Source: CAUTUX01 sp963532875 (lineage in GTDB: Bacteria; Bacillota; Clostridia; Christensenellales; CAG-917). From it: DNA of 64,000 nt. Within the stretch, counting starts at the first letter, position 1, and every line of letters begins with the position of its first letter. This document shows positions 1 to 8,025 of the stretch, piece by piece. The stretch lies in NCBI GenBank assembly GCA_963532875.1, contig CAUSLO010000001.1, positions 1 through 64,000 on the forward strand, written 5' to 3'. Both the position numbers and the translations under genes were made by a program. The notes below the pieces were generated by a model. That model was not told the origin of the DNA. It worked only from the letters and a program-made list of their open reading frames with translations, and did not search any database.

Positions 1-2
1 AT

Positions 3-332
3 TATTTTCAAAATGGTATTAACACAAATGATGATGAAGAACTTGAAATTTTAACGGAAAAAGCAATAGAGGGAGGTTTCCCAAGCATTACTGAATATTG
101 TAAGTGTAGCAGTTTACAAGAAAATACAAGCTATGCTGACCTATATACTACCTTATTAAACAAAATTAGCTCTTTACCGAAAGGCAAAGAATTTGTTTTG
201 AGAGAGTTAATCGCAACACCGCCGGCATTGATTGGCAGATGGTTTTATGAAAATGTAAATAAGGGACTTGTAAAAAATGTGGAACACATCGGAAAAGCTG
301 AAGGTGGAGTAGAAAAATACAAAAGAATATAA
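3..332 (+). CDS. 3' end of a hypothetical protein (partial, DUF1413-like tail)
   Basis: An open frame enters from the left edge and stops with TAA at 330-332, giving 109 residues with no start in the window. The C-terminal half contains LPKGKEFVLRELI followed by a stretch with GRWFYENV and a basic end (EKYKRI). The LPKGxxFxLxxL opening resembles small DUF1413-type proteins, but I only recognise it loosely and assign no function. The next gene starts 71 bp downstream in the same direction. A short imperfect hairpin (ACGC-AGT-GCGT, about 353-363) lies between them without a T-run, so I do not call it a terminator. Confidence 0.5.
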   Translation, partial: YFQNGINTNDDEELEILTEKAIEGGFPSITEYCKCSSLQENTSYADLYTTLLNKISSLPKGKEFVLRELIATPPALIGRWFYENVNKGLVKNVEHIGKAEGGVEKYKRI

Positions 333-403
333 GACTTATTCAAAAAGCTACGCAGTGCGTGGCGAATTGGAAAAGAATTTAGATAATGTTGGAGGTGCAT
401 TTA

Positions 404-1411
404 ATGGTAGATGAAAACAGAGAAATTGTAGTGATAGATGAAACTACAATGAAAAGCAAGATTTACTATATACGAGGTCAAAAGGTTATGCTTGACTTTG
501 AACTTGCTGAAATATATGGGTATGAAACAAAAACATTTAATCAGCAAGTTAAGAATAACATAGAAAAATTTGATGAAGATTTTAGATTTCAACTTACAAA
601 AGATGAATGGGAATTTTTGAGGTCAAAATTTTTGACCTCAAAATCAGATGAAGGTTCAGGCGGTAGAAGATATATGCCTTATGCCTTTACAGAACAGGGG
701 ATCTATATGCTTATGACTGTATTAAGAGGAGAACTTGCTGTTAAGCAAAGCAAGGCTTTAATACGAATGTTTAAGAATATGAAAGACTTTATAATTGAAA
801 ATCAAGATTTTATCGGTTCAAAAGAGTTAGTCCAAATAGTTATACAAACCAATCGAAATACAAATGATATAGCAAAAATAAATGATAAAATTAGTACCTT
901 GGCAACAAAAGAAGATTTGAAAAAAGTAATGGATAATTTTATAGATCCAGACACTTATAAACACTTCCTTTTGATGAATGGGAATAAGATTGAAGCTGAT
1001 GTTGCCTATACAAAAATATACAAGTCAGCAAAGAAAAGCATTTATGTAATAGATAACTATATAGGCTTAAAAACCTTAGAATTATTGAGGATTACAAAAG
1101 ATAATGTTGAAGTCATTATATTTAGTGACAATGTCAGAAATAAGGATATGCTTACAAAAAATATTCTAAATGATTTTATAAGAGATTATCCTAATATTAA
1201 CTTAAAAATGAAGACTGCAGGCAAAAGGTATCACGATAGGTATATTGCAATAGACTATGGAACAGAAAATGAAGCCTTTTATCTTTGCGGAGCATCATCA
1301 AAGGATGCAGGGAATAAGATATCAAGTATTACCAAAATAGAAGAATCCTCTCAGGATATGTATCATACAATGTTTGGTGGAATGTTAAACAATAAGGATT
1401 TGAAAATTTAG
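404..1411 (+). CDS. ORF6N-domain DNA-binding protein with PLD-like C-terminus
   Basis: The N-terminal 110 residues match the ORF6N family, common in phage, mobile-element and bacterial accessory genes. The visible landmarks are IYYIRGQKVMLDFELAEIYG, FQLTKDEW, LRSKFLTS and YAFTEQGIYML. The middle is charged and helical. The C-terminal 150 residues contain YHDRYIAID followed by CGASSKDAGNK, which resembles a phospholipase-D-like nuclease half-site (HDRY in place of HxK). I chose ATG 404 because GGAGGT at 391-396 sits 7 nt upstream; an ATG at 386 has no such site. ORF6N domains are thought to bind DNA; the role here is unknown. A perfect palindrome lies inside the gene at 615-643 and recurs in a decayed relative at 30.1 kb. 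Confidence 0.75.
   Translation: MVDENREIVVIDETTMKSKIYYIRGQKVMLDFELAEIYGYETKTFNQQVKNNIEKFDEDFRFQLTKDEWEFLRSKFLTSKSDEGSGGRRYMPYAFTEQGIYMLMTVLRGELAVKQSKALIRMFKNMKDFIIENQDFIGSKELVQIVIQTNRNTNDIAKINDKISTLATKEDLKKVMDNFIDPDTYKHFLLMNGNKIEADVAYTKIYKSAKKSIYVIDNYIGLKTLELLRITKDNVEVIIFSDNVRNKDMLTKNILNDFIRDYPNINLKMKTAGKRYHDRYIAIDYGTENEAFYLCGASSKDAGNKISSITKIEESSQDMYHTMFGGMLNNKDLKI
615..643. repeat. Perfect 14-bp inverted repeat inside the ORF6N gene
   Basis: TTTTGAGGTCAAAA (615-628) is followed by one base and its exact reverse complement (630-643). It encodes the LRSKFLTS segment of the ORF6N domain. Related palindromes occur at 30276-30300 and 30345-30377 in the ORF6N pseudogene. It could be an operator for the protein itself or a by-product of codon choice at a conserved motif. 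Confidence 0.8.
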
Positions 1412-1673
1412 TATGCAAATAACAGATTAGACAGTTATATGAGTTTTAAGCAAGGTGCTAGAAGTAAGAAACTATCGTATTTTTTAGTTGCAACAAAAAT
1501 GGACAGAATATGTGAACAAAGACGATAAGTAAAATTGGGGAAGTAACCAACGAGGTTGTTGTCCACTTTTAATACTTTTGTATCTTTTTACCTTATTTAC
1601 TTGTCTACTACACTGGTTTCACAATAAAAGCACACTTGCAAAAAAAGTCAATGCGTGTTAAGTTGGTTCTAGA
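1412..1673. other. Intergenic region upstream of the TPP riboswitch
   Basis: About 260 bp with no convincing gene. A 29-codon frame (1439-1528) has neither a ribosome binding site nor a recognisable product. The promoter of the thiamine operon should lie in the last 100 bp, but I see no -35/-10 pair good enough to call. Confidence 0.5.
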
Positions 1674-1752
1674 TAATCGTGGGTGCCGAGAGGCTGAGAT
1701 AACTTTAAGTTGACCAAACCTGATCTAGGTAATGCTAGCGTAGGGATGATTA
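1674..1752 (+). ncRNA. TPP riboswitch (THI element)
   Basis: The conserved TPP aptamer segments appear in order: GGGTGCC (1681-1687), GGCTGAGA (1692-1699), ACCTGATCT (1728-1736), and GTAATGCTAGCGTAGGGA, close to the consensus TAATGCCAGCGTAGGGA. The outer stem closes by TAATC (1674-1678) with GATTA (1748-1752). It precedes an operon encoding a thiamine-precursor transporter, the usual target of this riboswitch class, and is followed at once by an intrinsic terminator. TPP binding should therefore favour termination, giving repression when thiamine is plentiful. Confidence 0.95.
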
Positions 1753-1767
1753 CAGAGTTTACTATTT

Positions 1768-1796
1768 ATGGACCTGCGAAGGTCTATTATTTTTTT
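1768..1796 (+). terminator. Intrinsic terminator: riboswitch expression platform
   Basis: GACCT (1771-1775), loop GCGA and AGGTC (1780-1784) form a stem extendable to 8 bp with a G-U pair. TATTATTTTTTT follows directly. It lies between the TPP aptamer and the ribosome binding site (GGAGGG, 1797-1802) of the first operon gene. The ATG at 1768 lies inside this hairpin and is not a real start. Confidence 0.85.
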
Positions 1797-1806
1797 GGAG
1801 GGAATA

Positions 1807-2421
1807 GTGAACTCATTTGACTACACAGCGGATAAGTATGAACAGTGGTTCAAAAATAACCATGAACTATTTAAGAGTGAATTAAAAGCAATCCAAAATT
1901 TAATAGAAGAAGACTTAGGGGAAGCCTTAGAAATCGGAGTAGGCACTGGAGTTTTTGCTGAAGCATTAAATATCAAAGAAGGAATTGAGCCATCAAAAGA
2001 AATGGCAAAATATGCATTAGCAAGAGGTATTGATGTAACCATTTCAGGCATTGAAGAGTTTAAAACAGAAAAGAAATACAATTCTATATTTATGATTACA
2101 GTCGACCCGTTCATTAAAAATCTAGAGCGAGTATTTAAAAAAATCCATAACATGTTAACTAATTCAGGTTGCATATATTTAGTTATCTTAGACAGAGAAA
2201 GTCCATTAGGAAAGATATATAACGAAAACAAAGAACAAGATGAGAATTATAAATATGCAAATTTTCACTCATTTGATGAAGTAAACAAAATGCTGTCAAA
2301 ACGATTCAACATTGAAAAAGTTACGCAAACAATATTTAAATTAGATAACCAATACCAAGAGCCAATTGATGGACATGGTGAAGGAATATTTTGTGCCATT
2401 AGAGCAAGGAGGAAGAAATGA
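1807..2421 (+). CDS. Class I SAM-dependent methyltransferase in the thiamine-transport operon
   Basis: A 204-residue Rossmann methyltransferase. Motif I is LEIGVGTGVFAEAL near residues 36-49, followed by an acidic EPSKEM at strand 2 and the later MTVDPFIKNL and ILDRESPLG segments typical of small class I enzymes. The start is GTG 1807: GGAGGG at 1797-1802 sits 4 nt upstream, and the in-frame ATG at 1768 is inside the terminator hairpin. It is the first gene after the TPP riboswitch, and its stop overlaps the next ATG (ATGA). Its substrate is not visible. Context suggests a role in salvage or modification of a thiamine-related compound, but this is inference. Confidence 0.8.
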   Translation: MNSFDYTADKYEQWFKNNHELFKSELKAIQNLIEEDLGEALEIGVGTGVFAEALNIKEGIEPSKEMAKYALARGIDVTISGIEEFKTEKKYNSIFMITVDPFIKNLERVFKKIHNMLTNSGCIYLVILDRESPLGKIYNENKEQDENYKYANFHSFDEVNKMLSKRFNIEKVTQTIFKLDNQYQEPIDGHGEGIFCAIRARRKK

Positions 2422-2714
2422 AAGTAAGTTTAGCAATTCAGATTTTGCCAGATACGGTAGTTAGTGAGGATGTAATAAGAGTTGTTGATGAAGTTATTGC
2501 ATATATCAAATCAACAAAATTGAACTGCATTGTTGGTCCATTTGAGACAACCATTGAAGGAGATGATTTGGATCAAATGATGGATATCGCAAAGAACTGC
2601 ATTAAGATGTCGGTTGAAAGTGGCGTGCCTGGAGTGGCAAGTTACATGAAGTTGTTCTATCGACCAAATGGCGATTTATTCACTATTGAGGAGAAAATAA
2701 TAAAGCATCAATAG
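2418..2714 (+). CDS. YkoF/MTH1187-type thiamine-binding protein
   Basis: A 98-residue protein of the MTH1187/YkoF-like ferredoxin-like fold family. It shows an N-terminal strand (VSLAIQILP), an I/V-rich helix, the GPFETTIEGDDLDQMMDI signature (residues 40-58) and a C-terminal strand region. YkoF-family proteins bind thiamine or its pyrimidine moiety in the cytoplasm and are encoded with thiamine/HMP transporters. AAGGAGG lies just upstream of ATG 2418, and the start overlaps the methyltransferase stop by 4 nt. The next gene, the permease, begins in the stop codon. Cytoplasmic, no signal peptide. Confidence 0.85.
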   Translation: MKVSLAIQILPDTVVSEDVIRVVDEVIAYIKSTKLNCIVGPFETTIEGDDLDQMMDIAKNCIKMSVESGVPGVASYMKLFYRPNGDLFTIEEKIIKHQ

Positions 2715-3535
2715 TGTTAACAATAATGGCTGATAACGAACAAAATAAGGTAAATAAGAAAAAAATAGTAGAAAATATCATTAAAGGGGTAGTCCCTATA
2801 GTCTTTGTTCTACTTATACTAGCCATTTGGCAGATAATTGTTTCAACTGGGAAGGTTAGTGAATTTATTTTGCCATCACCCAAAAGTGTCGGGATTAAAC
2901 TAAAACAGAACTTTCATTTGATAATGAAAAGACATTTTGGATACACATTAATTTCAGCTTTATCGGGACTATTCATTGGGCTATTGGTAGGATTTATATT
3001 CGCCATCCTAATGGATAGATTCAATATTTTAAATTTAGGTTTCAGACCAATTTTGGTTATAAGCCAAACAGTGCCAACTGTTGCAATCGCACCATTGCTG
3101 GTTATTTGGTTTGGAATAGGACTTGCCCCAAAGATTATCCTTGTATCCCTCACGACCTTCTTTCCAATAGCAATTGCACTAGCAGATGGATTTAGAAGTG
3201 TGAGTACAGACCAAAAGAATTTATTAAGGTCTATGGGAGCAAATCGAGCGCAAATATATTGGTATGCAAAATTTCCTGCAGCGTTACCTCAATTTTTTTC
3301 TGCGATGAAGATATCAACAACATATGCAATAGTTGGGTCTGTAATTGCTGAATGGATTGCTGGCGATAGAGGTATAGGAGTGTACATATCAATTATGAGA
3401 AGAGCATTTGGATATGCAAGTATATTTGTTGCAGTAATCATAATATCAGCCTCAAGTTTAATTTTAGTTGGGATATTGGATATATGTAAGTTTTTAGTAA
3501 TCAAACAACATGGAGGATATAGTGAAAAGAATTAG
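2714..3535 (+). CDS. thiX: ABC transporter permease, ThiX-like (thiamine precursor uptake)
   Basis: An integral membrane protein of about 273 residues, SsuC/TauC/ThiX family (BPD_transp_1). It has an N-terminal membrane span (IVFVLLILAIWQIIV), the LPSPKSV motif common in this group, several further spans, and the EAA-type loop DGFRSVSTDQKNLLRSMGANR contacting the ATPase. GTG 2714 overlaps the preceding stop by 1 nt; ATG 2726 is an alternative, and neither has an ideal ribosome binding site. It forms an importer with the binding protein and ATPase directly downstream. The specificity is inferred from the riboswitch and partners. Confidence 0.88.
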   Translation: MLTIMADNEQNKVNKKKIVENIIKGVVPIVFVLLILAIWQIIVSTGKVSEFILPSPKSVGIKLKQNFHLIMKRHFGYTLISALSGLFIGLLVGFIFAILMDRFNILNLGFRPILVISQTVPTVAIAPLLVIWFGIGLAPKIILVSLTTFFPIAIALADGFRSVSTDQKNLLRSMGANRAQIYWYAKFPAALPQFFSAMKISTTYAIVGSVIAEWIAGDRGIGVYISIMRRAFGYASIFVAVIIISASSLILVGILDICKFLVIKQHGGYSEKN

Positions 3536-4607
3536 CAGAAAATCATTAATTTTATTTCTTACAATTACATTAGGTGTAGTTTCAATTTTTGCATTTGTAG
3601 GATGCAATAAGAAGCAAGCAAAAGATAAACTAACAGAAGTTCAGTTCATGTTAGATTGGACGCCAAATACAAATCATACTGGCATATATGTTGCAAAAGC
3701 CTTAGGTTATTATAAAGACGAAGGGTTGAATGTAAGTATTGCACAGCCTGGAGATACAGGAACTTCTCAGTATGTTGCGGCATCAAATCGGAACAAGGCA
3801 ATATTCGGTGTTGATTTTCAAGAACAGATGTATGCAAACTATTTTGCAGGAGTTAATGTAAAAGCAATTGCCGCAATACAACAACACAACACATCAGGCA
3901 TTCTATCTCTCAAGAGTGATGGCATAAACAGACCCAAAGATATGATAGGTAAAAAGCACGCTACTTGGGGGTTGCCAGTAGAACAAGCAATAATTGAAGA
4001 TTTAATAAAACAAGATGGTGGTATTATACCAACCGACACAAATGAACTATACAACACAAATTATATAACCGACTCAGTTGCGGCACTAGAAGCAAAAGAT
4101 AAAACAAAAATCAACAGTGCTTGGGTATATGAGTGCTGGGATCTAGTAAAGGCAAAGATGAAGAATGCAAACAAGTTTAATTATTTTGCATTTAAAGACA
4201 TAAACAAAATACTAGATTGGTACACCCCAGTGCTAATAGGAAATGAGGACTACATGAAACACAACCCTACAGTAACAAAGAAGTTTTTAAGGGCAACAAA
4301 GAAGGGATATGAGTATGCAATTAACAATCCAGAAAAGGCAGCTGAGATTCTAATGCAATCAGCCCCTGAATTGCAATCAGAAAGAGATTTCATAATTGAA
4401 AGTCAAAAGTTAATATCAAAAAAATATTACAACGCCGATGCGGGAGAAAAATGGGGCTATATAGACGAAGAAAGATGGCAAAGATTTTATGAATATTTAA
4501 ATAGTCTTAAAGACGTAATACAAATGAAAATGCATACAATAGGTGATGCAACACAGATAACAGACATCCCAACAAATTTTGGCTTAACAAAGGAATATTT
4601 AGACTAA
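3522..4607 (+). CDS. thiY: ThiY-like substrate-binding lipoprotein (NMT1/THI5 family)
   Basis: The extracellular lipid-anchored binding protein of the importer, 361 residues. The signal peptide ends in a lipobox (AFVGC, Cys near residue 27). The mature part opens with VQFMLDWTPNTNHTGIYVAKALGYY, the hallmark of NMT1/THI5/ThiY proteins that bind pyrimidine thiamine precursors such as formylaminopyrimidine or HMP. It continues with a DFQEQMYA segment and the ATWGLP region. GTG 3522 is the likely start, with GGAGG at 3512-3516 five nt upstream; the ATG at 3510 overlaps that site. It overlaps the permease end by 14 nt and the ATPase start by 1 nt. Confidence 0.9.
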   Translation: MKRISRKSLILFLTITLGVVSIFAFVGCNKKQAKDKLTEVQFMLDWTPNTNHTGIYVAKALGYYKDEGLNVSIAQPGDTGTSQYVAASNRNKAIFGVDFQEQMYANYFAGVNVKAIAAIQQHNTSGILSLKSDGINRPKDMIGKKHATWGLPVEQAIIEDLIKQDGGIIPTDTNELYNTNYITDSVAALEAKDKTKINSAWVYECWDLVKAKMKNANKFNYFAFKDINKILDWYTPVLIGNEDYMKHNPTVTKKFLRATKKGYEYAINNPEKAAEILMQSAPELQSERDFIIESQKLISKKYYNADAGEKWGYIDEERWQRFYEYLNSLKDVIQMKMHTIGDATQITDIPTNFGLTKEYLD

Positions 4608-5356
4608 TGAAAATACTTGAAGCAAGAAATATTTCACAGCAATATCAAGGCGAAGATGTTATTTCAGATATCAACTTAGAATTACATAAAAAAGAGATAG
4701 TATGTCTTGTTGGGAGTAGCGGAGTAGGTAAGACAACGCTATTTCAAATATTGTCAGGATTAAATATGCCTACCGCAGGTCAAGTATTGTGTAACGGTGA
4801 AGATGTAACTGGCAAGACTGGAAGAGTAGGCTACATGCTACAAAACGACCTATTGTTGCCACATTTAAATGTTTTAAAAAACGCATCAATATCGTTAAAA
4901 CTAACAGGCACATCTTCAGCCGTTGCAAAAGCAATAACTGAACAATATTTAGAAATGTTTGGATTATTTGGATGTGGTAAGAAATTCCCTCATCAATTAT
5001 CTGGCGGAATGAGGCAGCGAGTAGCCTTTCTCAGAACCTTTTTATTCTCAAAAGAAGTCCTACTCTTAGATGAGCCATTTTCAGCACTTGATCAAATAAC
5101 AAAACAAGAAATGTGGAATTGGTTCTTGTCTATATCAAAGCAACTCTCTCTATCAACACTATTCATCTCTCATGATATCGAAGAAGCAGTATTTCTTTCT
5201 GATAGAATATACGTTATGGCTGGAAAACCAGGGAAGATAGTAAAAATAGTAAATATAGATCAAGAAGAACGAGATGAACAATATCGTTTATCATCTAAAA
5301 TTCAAAAATATAAAAAGGAAATTTTAGAGGGATTAGTACAATGTAACATAAAATAA
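4607..5356 (+). CDS. thiZ: ABC transporter ATP-binding protein, ThiZ-like
   Basis: A 249-residue ATPase of the nitrate/sulfonate/thiamine-precursor importer group. Walker A is GSSGVGKTT (near residue 37), the Q-loop is YMLQND, the signature is LSGGMRQR, Walker B is EVLLLDEPFSALD, and the H-loop is LFISHDIEEA. It starts at ATG 4607, overlapping the ThiY stop by 1 nt, and ends the operon. It powers uptake with the ThiX-like permease and ThiY-like binding protein. No thiamine biosynthesis gene is present nearby, so the operon points to salvage. Confidence 0.92.
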   Translation: MKILEARNISQQYQGEDVISDINLELHKKEIVCLVGSSGVGKTTLFQILSGLNMPTAGQVLCNGEDVTGKTGRVGYMLQNDLLLPHLNVLKNASISLKLTGTSSAVAKAITEQYLEMFGLFGCGKKFPHQLSGGMRQRVAFLRTFLFSKEVLLLDEPFSALDQITKQEMWNWFLSISKQLSLSTLFISHDIEEAVFLSDRIYVMAGKPGKIVKIVNIDQEERDEQYRLSSKIQKYKKEILEGLVQCNIK

Positions 5357-5535
5357 TTGCAACTACTAATTATAGTATGTCTAATCCGTTAATATTAATT
5401 AATCCTAAGTGTGTAGTTAAACTATAAGAGTGGTTTAAGATAAGGTAGTAGTAGCATGAGCCTTATGAACAAGAACTATATTAACTTTGTATATTGAGGC
5501 TGATGAATTTTCCTCAAATAGAAAATGGCAAGTTT
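5357..5535. other. Intergenic stretch after the thiamine-precursor operon
   Basis: No gene, RNA or clear terminator is visible here. It grades into the decayed aldo/keto reductase that follows. Confidence 0.5.
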
Positions 5536-5539
5536 TTTA

Positions 5540-5940
5540 ATGCAAGATGCAATCTAGAGTCTTCGTAAACCTATTCACAGACAGAACTCAAGAAGATATT
5601 AAAGGAAATTAATCTGGGAGTTATGGCCTGGTATCCTTTATGACATGGAGACAAAACTTTAACAAATGAATCTGTGTTTACACGGTTAGCAAGGAAATAT
5701 GGGAAGACTAACGCTCAGATTATTTTGCGTTGGCACATACAAGATGGAAACATGGTTATTCCTGGATCGAAAAATCCAGAGCATATAAAAGATAACTTTG
5801 ATATATTTGACTTCGCACTCTCTGATGAAGACATGAGAGCAATTGCTAAAATAAATAAAGGTGTTCCTTATTATACCCAAAGGAACTTTTGGACGCATAT
5901 GCGAAGATGGAATAGAGGGAGGATAAGTAGGATAAATTAG
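5540..5940 (+). pseudogene. Decayed aldo/keto reductase (C-terminal half)
   Basis: An 80-codon open stretch (about 5695-5937) encodes a clear aldo/keto reductase C-terminus: ARKYGKTNAQIILRWHIQDG, then VIPGSKNPEHIKDNFDIFDF and ALSDEDMRAI. The same frame continues upstream as QTELKKILKEINLGVMAWYPL. It is broken by an in-frame TGA at about 5640-5642, where a glycine codon (GGA) is expected in PLGHGD. Further upstream the similarity (VNLF...Q before QTEL) needs a frameshift, and the catalytic Asp/Tyr/Lys/His barrel half is gone. I read it as a degraded NADPH-dependent reductase gene. A short internal product from the GTG at 5674 is unlikely to be functional. Confidence 0.8.
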
Positions 5941-6024
5941 GGTTATTTGCTTAGGAATTAGTAAAAAAATTTAAGATTAAAAAATTAAAAATAGAAATAG
6001 TTGTTGTAGAGGGCGTTTGAATTA

Positions 6025-6051
6025 TTGAAAAAGCGATAAATTTGATATAAT
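6025..6051 (+). promoter_or_regulatory. Candidate sigma-A promoter for the gmk operon
   Basis: TATAAT at 6046-6051 is a perfect -10. TTGAAA at 6025-6030 is a possible -35, but the spacer is only 15 bp. Transcription would start about 6058, very close to the ribosome binding site AAAGGAG before gmk, implying a very short leader. Confidence 0.45.
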
Positions 6052-6068
6052 TTGACAAAGGAGAACAA

Positions 6069-6632
6069 ATGAACGGAACACTTATAGTTATTTCAGGGTA
6101 TAGCGGAGTAGGTAAAGGAACAGTAATTCCTTTAGTTTTGAAGAAATTGAAAAACACTAAGAAAACTGTTTCATGTACAACTAGAGAAAAAAGAGACGGT
6201 GAAAAGAATGGTGTTAATTACTATTTCATCACCGAGGATGAGTTCAAGGAAAAGATAGCAAATAATGAATTTCTTGAGTATACTCAAACATACACCAATT
6301 ATTATGGAACTTTGAAGAGTGAGATAGATGATAATTTGGCAAACGGAAAAAACATGATTCTTGAGTTAAATGTGGTAGGGGCTTTAAGAATAAAAGAGTT
6401 ATATGAAGATTGTCTCACAATATTTATACAGCCACCATCACTTGGAGATTTGAGGAAAAGACTAATCGGGCGTGGAACAGAAAGTGCAGAAAGTCTAGGC
6501 AAGAGATTAGCAGAAATAGAATTTGAAAGATCACAATTGCACCTTTATGATTTTGTGGTTACAAACGATGAACCAGAAAGATGTGCAAATGAAATGATAG
6601 AAATAATAAACGACAATATTGAGGAGGAATAG
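6069..6632 (+). CDS. gmk: Guanylate kinase
   Basis: Phosphorylates GMP to GDP with ATP in the cytoplasm. The 187 residues match the family's usual length. The P-loop GYSGVGKGT lies at residues 9-17. The GMP-binding region has SCTTREKRDGEKNGVNYYFI, then EFLEYTQTYTNYYGT. The lid region is RLIGRGTESAESLGKRL. AAAGGAG sits 5 nt before ATG 6069. It heads the conserved operon with rpoZ and coaBC; the stop lies just inside the rpoZ leader region. Confidence 0.95.
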   Translation: MNGTLIVISGYSGVGKGTVIPLVLKKLKNTKKTVSCTTREKRDGEKNGVNYYFITEDEFKEKIANNEFLEYTQTYTNYYGTLKSEIDDNLANGKNMILELNVVGALRIKELYEDCLTIFIQPPSLGDLRKRLIGRGTESAESLGKRLAEIEFERSQLHLYDFVVTNDEPERCANEMIEIINDNIEEE

Positions 6633-6636
6633 GACA

Positions 6637-6834
6637 GTGTTATTAGAACCACCGATTGACAAATTAATTAAAAAAGCAGAATGCAGATATGCATTAACTT
6701 GTGCTGTTTCAAAAAGGGCTAGAGAACTAGCGACATCTGTTGAGGAAACTGGACAAACATTAACTGAAAAACCAATTACGATTGCATGTAGAGAAATCTA
6801 TGACGGCAAGCGTAAGATTGTAAATGAACAATAA
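6637..6834 (+). CDS. rpoZ: RNA polymerase omega subunit
   Basis: A small omega subunit (65 residues) that helps assemble and stabilise RNA polymerase. It shows LEPPIDKLIKKAECRYALT, the core helix SKRARELA, and KPITIACREIYDGK near the end, as in Firmicute omega. GTG 6637 is the likely start: GAGGAGG at 6621-6627 lies 9 nt upstream, and the product then begins at the usual position. A TTG at 6619 would place six extra residues inside the ribosome binding site. Its position between gmk and coaBC is the conserved order. It overlaps coaBC by 11 nt. Confidence 0.92.
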   Translation: MLLEPPIDKLIKKAECRYALTCAVSKRARELATSVEETGQTLTEKPITIACREIYDGKRKIVNEQ

Positions 6835-8017
6835 TTTAAAAGGTAAGAAGGTTATCGTTGGCGTTACAGGTGGTATCGCCGCATATAAAGCATGTGAAAT
6901 AGTTTCAAGATTGGTATCATATGGTGCTGATGTAAAGGTGATTCAAACAAAATCATCTCTAGAATTTGTTACGCAATTAACATTTTTTAATTTATCCAAA
7001 AATCCGGTCTATGTAGATATGTTCGCCGAAGTAAGTGATAAAGAATTTAACGTGAAGCATATTGAATTGGCAAAATGGGCGGACATTTTTGTTGTCGTTC
7101 CAGCGACAGCTAATGTCATAGCAAAATTTGCTAATGGAATTGCAGATGACCACTTATCAACTACATACCTAGCGTGCAAGGCAAAGAAAATAATTTGTCC
7201 TGCCATGAATACAAATATGTGGGAGAATGAAACAACACAAGCGAATGTTGCAAAACTAAATGATGAGGGTGTGATTTTCGTTGGGCCAGGAGTGGGCAGA
7301 TTAGCATGCAATACATGTGGAGTTGGTAGACTTGAAAATGTAGATGAAATTATTTCGACTATCGTTGATGAACTTACAGTCAAGTATGATTTAGAAGGAA
7401 GAAAAATTTTAGTTACCACGGGTGGGACAAAAGAAAAGATTGACCCAGTTAGATTTATAACCAATAACTCATCTGGCAAGATGGGATTAGAAATTGCCAA
7501 AGCAGCAGAAAAGAGAGGAGCAGAAGTTACCTTAGTAGTAGGGAATGTATCGGTAAATATTCCTAATATTTTCAAAAATGTAATTTCAGTTGAAAGTACG
7601 CAAGAGATGTATGAAAGTGTAAAGAACGAATTTGATAATGTTGATACATTCATATTCGCTGCAGCACCAAGCGATTATAAAGCAAAGCAGTCTTGCGAAA
7701 ATAAAATCAAAGGCAAAGACATAACCTTGCAACTAACAAAAAATGTAGACATTGCAGCGAGCATCGGTAAAATCAAAAAAACCAAAAAAGTTGTAATATT
7801 TTCTGCTGAGACAGAAAACCTAATTGAAAACACGAAGAAAAAAATTAAAGAGAAAAATGCAGATTTTGCAGTTGCTAACAATTTACTTCAAAGTGGGGCA
7901 GGGTTCAATGTAGATACCAATATCGTTACAATCATAACAAACGATGGAAAACAAGAAGAGTATCCAATTTTAAAAAAGAGAGAAGTAGCAAACCTAATTT
8001 TAGATAAGATAGTATAA
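6824..8017 (+). CDS. coaBC: Bifunctional phosphopantothenoylcysteine decarboxylase / phosphopantothenate-cysteine ligase
   Basis: Carries out two steps of coenzyme A synthesis: ligation of cysteine to phosphopantothenate, then FMN-dependent decarboxylation. The CoaC half (residues 1 to about 185) has GVTGGIAAYK, the PATANVIAKFANGIADD flavin region and the PAMNTNMW substrate motif, with a Cys in LACNTCGVGR. The CoaB half has TTGGTKEKIDPVRFITNNSS, AAAPSDYK and a Lys-rich nucleotide site. Length (397 residues) is normal. It starts within the end of rpoZ and precedes priA by 8 bp. Confidence 0.95.
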   Translation: MNNNLKGKKVIVGVTGGIAAYKACEIVSRLVSYGADVKVIQTKSSLEFVTQLTFFNLSKNPVYVDMFAEVSDKEFNVKHIELAKWADIFVVVPATANVIAKFANGIADDHLSTTYLACKAKKIICPAMNTNMWENETTQANVAKLNDEGVIFVGPGVGRLACNTCGVGRLENVDEIISTIVDELTVKYDLEGRKILVTTGGTKEKIDPVRFITNNSSGKMGLEIAKAAEKRGAEVTLVVGNVSVNIPNIFKNVISVESTQEMYESVKNEFDNVDTFIFAAAPSDYKAKQSCENKIKGKDITLQLTKNVDIAASIGKIKKTKKVVIFSAETENLIENTKKKIKEKNADFAVANNLLQSGAGFNVDTNIVTIITNDGKQEEYPILKKREVANLILDKIV

Positions 8018-8025
8018 TAATCTCA

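Noticed and set aside
1439..1528. 29-codon plus-strand frame
   Set aside because: No ribosome binding site and no recognisable product; composition not distinct from background.
1768..1806. In-frame ATG start at 1768 for the methyltransferase
   Set aside because: It lies inside the terminator hairpin of the TPP riboswitch and has no ribosome binding site; GTG 1807 follows GGAGGG.
5674..5940. Small intact aldo/keto reductase gene from the GTG at 5674
   Set aside because: Homology continues upstream through a stop codon in the same frame and a frameshift, so it is the tail of a pseudogene.
7009..7653. 214-codon minus-strand frame opposite coaBC
   Set aside because: Shadow frame of a clear coaBC gene; Ser/Thr/Phe-rich composition and no ribosome binding site.
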